Of a DNA stretch of 64,000 nt, positions 52,101 through 61,100 are shown one piece after another. The DNA lies in the NCBI GenBank assembly GCA_008973525.1, contig WACJ01000106.1, positions 930,001 through 994,000 on the forward strand. Direction: 5' to 3'. The notes under the pieces were generated by a model. That model worked only from the letters and a program-made list of their open reading frames with translations, did no database searches and had not been told where the DNA came from. A program made the position numbers and the translations under genes. This DNA comes from Stenopsyche tienmushanensis. Taxonomy: Eukaryota; Arthropoda; Insecta; Trichoptera; Stenopsychidae. Every line of letters begins with the position of its first letter. Position 1 is the first letter of the stretch.

Positions 52101-55100
52101 ATAGCTTAATCGATCTTACCTCCATGAGTTGTTGATTGCGCGCTTCTCGATCTCGTTTAGCTTGTTCAGCTTTTTCAGACCTCTCTTGTTCCCTTGCCAA
52201 ACGAGCCTATTTTAAAATAAATTAATAATTAAAGAATGCAGCTGGGACAAGTATATAATTAAATATTGTTTTTTTTAAATGATAGATAAACATTTGATTT
52301 TAATTCAGTAGCAAAAAAGGCGAAAACATACACTGGAGAAGAAATTCATTAAATAAATGATATATAAATTTATGCAAAGAGATTTAAACAAAAGGGATTT
52401 AAAAAACAAATTAATCGCCGAGAAATTTACCTGTTCGCGACCTTTTACGGCATCTTTGCGAGCTTCCCTAGCAGCCTGCTGTTGCCGAGCTAATTCAATA
52501 CGTTGTTCAACAGCTAATGTAGCTCCTCCAATTCCTCCCAAAGCTCTTTGTGCTTCTTCCAATCTATAAAGCAAAAAACAAGCCTAGTTATTATCTTATT
52601 AATTGTTTTATATATATCTTTAACAGGGCCGTAAATAGAGCGTGGGCAAAGCAGGCACCCGCCACGGGCGCAAAACGCAGACCCAGTTGAAAGTCGCATA
52701 TGGTTTTTATTTTACTCGACCATTTACTTTACATGAACCAACACTGATTATGTCCGTTTTTATAACATATACTAAGGTGTCTAATTCTTCTTCGTCATCA
52801 CTTAAACATTGTAAAATTTAAACCACCCACCCGATCGGTTGTTTTTCGACAACTTCGTTTCATAATGAGAGTTTGTAATCGTTCTGTAGACATGTTCAGG
52901 TATGGTATCCTATTGCGCGGTGCTCATTCGTTATATCAGCGGTCTGTAAAGCGGACCGATTGAGCATACAATCTTTGTGGCGACTCCGTCCTCTTTTAAG
53001 GCTTTCTAGTGGCATTTCCTATGATTTATACAATCACGGAAGCAACTTAGTATTTTTTTTAAAACAGTAACTGCCATCTATATGTTATGTCGGGTACTTT
53101 TGAGACGTTGTTTGTATATTATTTTAAAACATACATTATAATAGTATTTAATATATTGCATTTATAATAGTAATAGTTTGATATTTTTATATATTTAATA
53201 GATTTCCGGGGGGAGGGGGAGGGACGGAAGTTAGATCCTTGCCACGGGCCCGCCCTTCATACCCTAGTTACGGCTTTGATCTTTAATTTATATATAAATT
53301 AATTAATCTAAATCTTAAATTGTTTTATAAAAATATTTGAGGATCATCTAAAAAGTAAGGTTGTAAGGTCTCCTGAGGCCGGGGGAATTTTTTTGTTTTG
53401 AAGTTCGCGCACTTGATATGTAGGGGGGAATTCTAATAGTCAGTTTGTTTAATCCCATGTGTTTGTGATTTTGTTCAGTCACAGTAAATTCTTCCGATGG
53501 AGAGGTCCTACTCCTGCCACATCCCATCATGGAAGATTATTAGTTGACAACATGTTACGAAGTGGGTTAGGTTATTCAGAGAAGGCCGTACTGATACTCG
53601 TGACGAGGCAAGGAGTGGGAGACCATCAGTGATTTCTGACATGTGACGCTTGACTGACCTTCACGATGAATTTCCTGACAATTCTCGAAGTCTCCTTAGT
53701 GATATTGTGTCGGAAAAACTTTGTTTTCCAACCCAATGTGTGCCCAGAATGCTCACACTGGAGCACCGTCAAAATCGTATGATCACTGCGCGTGTTGCAA
53801 TTTTTGGATCGTTTTGCACACTGACTACAGAAATGTCTTCATATCGACAGCAATTATGTTGAAAAATAGTTTAATAAGTTTGTGAAGTATCCTGTGAATT
53901 TCAATTAAATACAAGCATGTTTCGATCCTACATAAATGTTGTAACCTTACTTTCGGGATGATCCCTTTGTACCTTTTAGCGACTTCTGTTTCAGACATTT
54001 TGACAATCTCAGGTTCGGCACCAGGAAGACCAAATGTAGGAGTCATTTGCAAGAATGTTCCAACTAAGGGACGAGATGAGAAACTAAAGTTTTCTTTAGT
54101 TAATGGGGGACATGGATTTTTCTCCAAGTACTGAAAATGAAACAATTTGATTAAAAAATATGATTAATTGAAAATATAAAATGTGTGAGACTCTTGCACG
54201 GCGAGAGAAAATAAATGATTCTCGCTCTCTTTCTGAATCAACTGCCGGTTGGAGTTTTACTTTTTGTGACTGTTCAAGCATTCAAATCAATTTTCAAAAT
54301 CTAAAAGTCTCACTTCAAAATTACATTTATGGTTTTAAACTTACTGTAATTAAATCTTGAGCATTTTTAATTTTGACAGACGAATGGGCATCAGGTGGAT
54401 AATAAATAACATCGCCTTTAATACTTCCACTCCTAGAAAGTCCTTTCATGAGAGTTTCTCGTTTCCATCCTAAAAAAAAGTTTAATTAGGATTTTAGTTT
54501 TAATACACTTTTATATTGTACAAAGACAAAATAAAATGTACCAATTGAAAGAGGCACTCGAAGATGTGCATGATCGGAAGATCGACGACCTCGTCTGCCA
54601 AATGGATCTCCTCCTTCTGAATCAGAAGGGCAGGATTCCCAAGGACCTTCCGATTCACTTTCGGACATATCAATCGTCGACGAAGGATCACCAATAGCCG
54701 CTTTCAATTTTTCTTGCAATTCAGGATTTAACTGCAATAATAATATGAATGTGATTAATTAAAGGCTTTACAAATGTATAAACAATGAACGGCTTGATTT
54801 AATTATTTTTTAAAATAGCGTACAAGATCGGCTGCCTCTTGTAAATATTGATGTGCTAAAGCCGGCCGAATTCCGAGTGCTCTTGATTGTGCTAAAAGTG
54901 ATGCTACGGTGTTCTTTTTTGGTTTAGATACTCCACGGCCAAGATTTCTAGGTCTGCCTTCTTTATTTGTATGCCATGGACCGACTGTAAACCATAATAA
55001 GATATTTAATACCAGTAAATATATAAATTATTAACAGGTTAATGACCACATCTGATATGTACTAAAATCCACACACTTTAATACAAATTGAAGTTTAATT

Positions 55101-58100
55101 CGATTCTTGGAAAACTTGTCTGATTTACGATGAAAGTATCGAAAAAGAATCAAATAAAACGTTTATTTTACAGAATATAAGTATTCAATTAGTATTTTGT
55201 GAAAGCCTTCCTGATGGATAATAAAATAAAAATCTAAAATGTTAGCTATTTTATTGGCAATCGATTAATAAGACAGTGCGGGAATGAGTGCTTATGTCTG
55301 GAACAAATTTATGCAATATCAGGGGAATGGTTGTTAACAAGTTAATGAGCAAAACTTTCTTTGTATTGTGAGTTGCGTACTATCATTATCTTCACTACCA
55401 CTGGACTTTGGACCGGGACTCTCACTGGTAGGGGCACCGAGAAGATGCGCTAATCCTCCCATTCCCATGTCTCGGTCTCGATGGTGTCCTAGAGACGGCG
55501 ATAGAGATGTGTTTCTTTGCGGTGAAGCCGACGGTTGAATTGAATCTTGAATAACTCGTCGAGGTTTGGCACCAGGTTTTCTTCTCGCTGTAAGGTATTT
55601 TTTTCCTCATAATTACTGTCGAAAATAGACTTTAAAAACTTATCTGATTATACTAACAAATTCTTTCAGGTGGTGGTGGTCCCGATCTTGAACCAAGATT
55701 TGCAGTTATATTACTAAGAGAACTGAGAGAATTTCCCATGTCCTCTGGAGTTTTTGAAGACCTATTGGTATTCTTCCATTCTGAGAAGAAATTAAATTAT
55801 GTTAATCAATTACAAACTACATCACAAATTGCTTTTTTAAATTCTCTGGTGAATGGCGACAAATTTAATTTTAATTATTTATCAAAAATGTACACAGTGT
55901 TTTCTTTTCGTAGATTATTTTTATTATGGTATAGACGTAACTATCTGTTTTGTATGAAGATTAAAATAAATCGAGAACACATTCGATACTATAAATAGTT
56001 AGAAATGTTAGTTATGTTTAATCACATCTATAATAATGAGTATTAAAACATTCACTATAGCTTGTTCATTGTACAAATAATAATAGCAAGGGTGTCAAGC
56101 AGGGTTCAACAGACAAATTTAGTGAATGTCGTTTCATGAAAAAATAAAAATAAATCAAAATAAAAGCATAAATACTTAACTAACCATTATCACTACGAGA
56201 GTTGGCTTTAAGACAAAGATTTAATGGAGTGTCTTCATCATTGATTGTACTTGCAGGTGATGCATCCCTCTGAGATAGATTAGATGCATTCAATTGGGGG
56301 GATGGCGATGGTTTCGAACTGAGATTCAATCCTGCATTAAAAGGAAGATTGAAAATAATAAGAAACAATAAAAATGTGATTTTATTTATTTTTTCGAAAC
56401 ACTCTCTAACAAACTAATAATAGCTAATAAGAACGGCTTTCGTTTAGTTATAACAATTAAATTATAAAAATGCAACCTTTAGCATACAATTATACTTTAT
56501 ACAGTGTAATGTGTATATTTAAATCTTATATTAATTGTTCATTATTTACATTCATAATTATATACATAATTGTTTTGTATGAATATTATGAAAATCTGTT
56601 TTATACGATGATAAATAGATATATGAGTTTTTTAAATATTATTATTGTATGCTAAAGGTACAACAAAATAAAGCAAAACAAAAAAAGACTTATGTTACTT
56701 TAGAATTAGGAGAATCAGAGTGGTATTTGCGTAAAGCATATTACAAAGAATAATGCAGACACGGATATTTAAATCGGGAATGTTTTCAACACCATTGCAA
56801 AGATGGAATTATTTCACTTCCTAATATTGTTAAAAAAAAATTATTCATAAAATAAACACATAATTCGTTTGTGCAATGTTAACACTATTAGTATTTCCAG
56901 TTTATGAATACAAAAACAAGTATTTATACCTATATCGTGACTTGTATTCGATGAATTGGTGGAACCATATGCACCAAATGACGATGGAGATCTATAAGAC
57001 GAAGCTGAACCAAATTGTTCCGCAAATTGTTTTTCGAGTGCTGCCAAATTCAATCCACTCTGATTTGCTATCGATTGTAATAACTCCTTGGATAGACCTA
57101 ATAAAACATTAAATAATTAGTCATTTAAATATATTTTTTTAATTTCATTATATTATAATGCCTCTTCTACATATAGCATATAAATTGTTTACAAGAACTC
57201 TCATCGAACAGCTGTCTCTCGTCAAGGAGGAACTTCTCGGGGGAATACCAGTGTGATTCAAACCCAGCAGGTCTATTTACGATCAAATTTTTCTCACAAA
57301 AAATGTGGGAATACATTGTCGATCTCCCCCACATATTTGTAGATTTTTACAAGAGAAAAACTTTGTAAGACAATTTTGGAGATGGGGAATCCCGAGTAAG
57401 CCGGTGAAGCTGTTGATGATGTGTGTGACCGGATTGGTCAATGTAGTATGTTCCAACATTGCTCTATCGCAATTGTGAAGGAAGCTGGCAGATCGGGACA
57501 TACATATCTATAGAACAAAGATATAATGTATCTCGTCAGAGTGAATACTGGACCTCCGTAAGTGTCAATAACAAAAGTATTAAAAGGGTTCACGAAGAAC
57601 TTGATGTATAATGAAATAACCTTCCAGGATTCAATATGGTAATCGGTGTTACCATGGCCTGAAAAATATATTAGGGAACAAATCACTATCGGCTAAAACT
57701 TTAATTGGAGTGAAATATGGACTATGACCGCTCGGGATGTGAGGTTCGAGAGAAGAATTTTTGGACCTCTCCGAGATGAGACCTCATTCAATTATGTTGC
57801 TTATTTCATTATCTAGGGTGATAAAAATCTTAGTGTTGTTCAGGAAAGATGTCTACACCCAAAAAAAATCCTGTTTGTTGTGCATTTTGGACAAATGGAA
57901 TTATTGGGTCACATTTCTTCACAGATGGTGCTGGAAATGCTGAGTTATACCAATCAATGTCGAGTGTCTTATCGAATATCATATAGATGTGTCTTGATAT
58001 TTATTTCCAGCATGATGGCACTACATGTCATACGACTCGAGAAAACATTACAAAATAAATCTAGGCATTAAATTTGGACGAGCCTATATTATATTAAATA

Positions 58101-61100
58101 TATACCTGTATATCCAGACATACTAAACGGAGAAGGGTTTTGAGAGCTACTAGAACCGGTAGGCAGTTTAATGACTTCAACTCTGTCTCCTGCAGCAGAA
58201 TTGCCTCCTGCTGCAGAACTGGAGCTCGTGGAGTTTTGATGAGCTAATGGCAAATGCCCGTATTCAGATGAATCTTGCTGAAAGATATAAATATGATTGA
58301 GATAAGTGCACAATTTATATAGTATAGATTTTTTTAAGAAAAATTACCAGTTTTGGCCTTTTTGCAGGACCACCTCTCTCAACAAGCAACCCAGTCGAAG
58401 ATAAGGCAGGTAATACTGATACATGTGGAGGATCTAATGATATAGTTTTTTTTCTTCCCCTATTTGTCGTTCCCGGCACCTGTGTCAGGGAAAAATTATT
58501 GTCAGTTTGTTTTCAGTTATTTTTACATATTTCAACCAAACAATTGATTTCTATGGGAATTATAAAAATACAGACAATTCTCAACAGTCTTAAATTTATC
58601 ACGTATAAATTATCGTTAGAAATTGTCTGTATATCATATATGTCTGAGGATCTTCATTTAATTACTCTTTTCTGCTAATCAATTTTTGTGGCTTATGATA
58701 CTCAATATGGACTGTTAGCGATAAAAACGCAAGCATACTTTTTCGATTGGTTAAGAAAAGAACTTTGATTTTGTATGACATAATTATTCTTCACTATAAA
58801 CTCTAAATTATATACGTATATTAAAAATGCATGCTACAATGTGATTTCAGTTATATTTGCCATTTCTAACAGATCATAAAAATAAATGATCTGAAAAGCG
58901 AGCTCGTGATAGGAAGCCACATTTGTATCTCGATATACTTCAAAATTTCAGCAAAAAAATTGTGTAAATAATCAGTCCATCTTAAATTTAAAAATGTTAT
59001 ATTTTCACACGTTAATTCGGTAATTATTAGATTAATGTTAAATAATTGAAAACATAATATATCACAATTTTAAAAAATATGATGCCAATTTTATGTAGAA
59101 AAACATCACAATTTTTCAAAGATTAAAACTTTTTTAAGATTTTACAGATTCTTGAAAGAATAGTCGTATTAGTTGACAATATAAAATATTTAATGCTTGG
59201 GTACTCTTGTTCAAATGTACAAGCTCCCAAAAATAATTCGGCATAATGTGTAAACAAGATAAATAAACACTATATTACCAAAATGGAGAAAACATGGAAT
59301 AGGAATAAAAACTACAATTTTGGCATTAACTAATTTAACAAATAAACAAATCCTATACATGTTTTTACTATTTTTTCCACAAATATTGATTAACGTCTAA
59401 TAAAATTTAAAGGATTTCGATATTATTAAATGTCTCTTTAAAAAATCCTTGGATAATGATGTATCTTAAAACTTAATTAAAAAGCATAGCTGCATAAGTT
59501 TATGTCTCGTAGATTGCCAATAATTAAAATATAGAGCCTTAACACTGTACTCTTTAAATTGTATTTCCCGCTATTACGTATATAAATAATGTAGCGTTAT
59601 TTAGATGAAAATTATTTTTGAATAACGAATCAAAAGGCGCAGTAAAAATATTTTAGTCTTAGCGTTTAATAATAAATCTATTATTAAATGTCTATTATTA
59701 ACGAGTATATATAATTATATTAGGGTGACCTGAAAGTATTTGAACATTTTGAGCCCTTATGTTTGAGGTCAGTTTGTGTCCGGACACAGTGACCGAAATA
59801 TCTTTTTGTAGAACTATTGTTAAATATTATTTTTGTGGACCAGATTTTTTTATTGCTGGAAATAAAATAGTCCACATCCAGCATTGTGTGCTGATTTTTT
59901 CAAATTTGTCAATATTGGTTCTAGAAATTTAAATCGGGCAATGGAAGCTTAAGGGATGAACTGAGAACAAGAAGACCTTCCAATTTTGATAATGATGCAC
60001 TAAAATCCCTAATCGAGTCAGATCCACAGCAAACAATGGACCACTTATGCATACACATTTAAAACTCATCAGTAAAACGAATAGGATGGGTGTTATGGGG
60101 TAGGATGGGTACTGTATGCCTTGACTGAACACAATAATAATGAATAACAATACACATGCCACAGAAGTTATAATTCTAAAAATATCATTTAAAATTTGAA
60201 AGAGCTGTCTTGTTTAATTAGGAATGATATTTTGTTGATTTTTATATGTAAGATGTACCTAAAGTTAATTGCAATATACCTATATTTTTTAAGAAAGTGC
60301 AAGCAATAAGTTGGAAAAGTTTTATCGCAATCAAATGAACGGTATGGCAGCTCATTAGATACGGACAAACAAACAAACATTGATCTTTATATATTAGACT
60401 ATGCCTATGTTACTCTCGCAATCCTTACCAATAAGTGGACAAAGTTTCATTGCAATCCGATGAACGGTATGGCAGCGCATTTCGAACAAACAAAACCCAA
60501 TTCATTTTTATATATTAGATTAAAAGAGCAACTTCCATATTTACCCAACAGAAATAAGTGATACTGTTTCATGATAATGCACACCTTCATGAAGAAAAAT
60601 TAACACTGGATAAAATGCAGGAATTAAACTGGGAAGTGTCATCACATCCTTATTAACCAGACCTTGCCCCGATGAATTTCCCAAAATGCAGCTTAGGGGA
60701 AATGCATTAATAAAATTGTTCTTTGCTTTCAAAACTTTTTTTAGTAAATTTTCGAATACTTTCGGGTCCCCCTAATATTAAAAAAATCTTTCTGCTATCT
60801 TCATTTATTTAAGATTTCTAAGTTAAATATCATGATATTAGTTGATTTTAGTACCAAACCACAAATTATATTAGCACAAGAAAAACGTTTACTAACTATA
60901 AGTTGAATTTGAACTAACATAATAACTACTTAACATAAAAATAAAATTTAAAAAAAGAATATTATAAACGGCTAAAACCTTTGCATAAAAACTGAACACA
61001 TACACAAATAAATATTTATTTAGGTTTTTTAAATTTAAATATGCTTATGAAGACTTGATATTTTTAAAATTAAAATTGATTCACATGTCTTTGGAAAACC

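Larger units (their letters stand above)
49042..52119 (-). other. tou: Intron between tou exons 19 and 20
   Basis: No exon seen. Contains an AT-dinucleotide tract (about 49380-49412), a complete Helitron-like copy at 49578-49851, a mariner fragment at 50490-50940 and AT-rich filler. Confidence 0.5.

Noticed and set aside
53946..53972. YKGIIPKVR as an ordinary part of tou exon 17
   Set aside because: First taken as conserved BAZ2 sequence, but these bases coincide with the mariner TIR, and a phase-matched donor lies directly before it.
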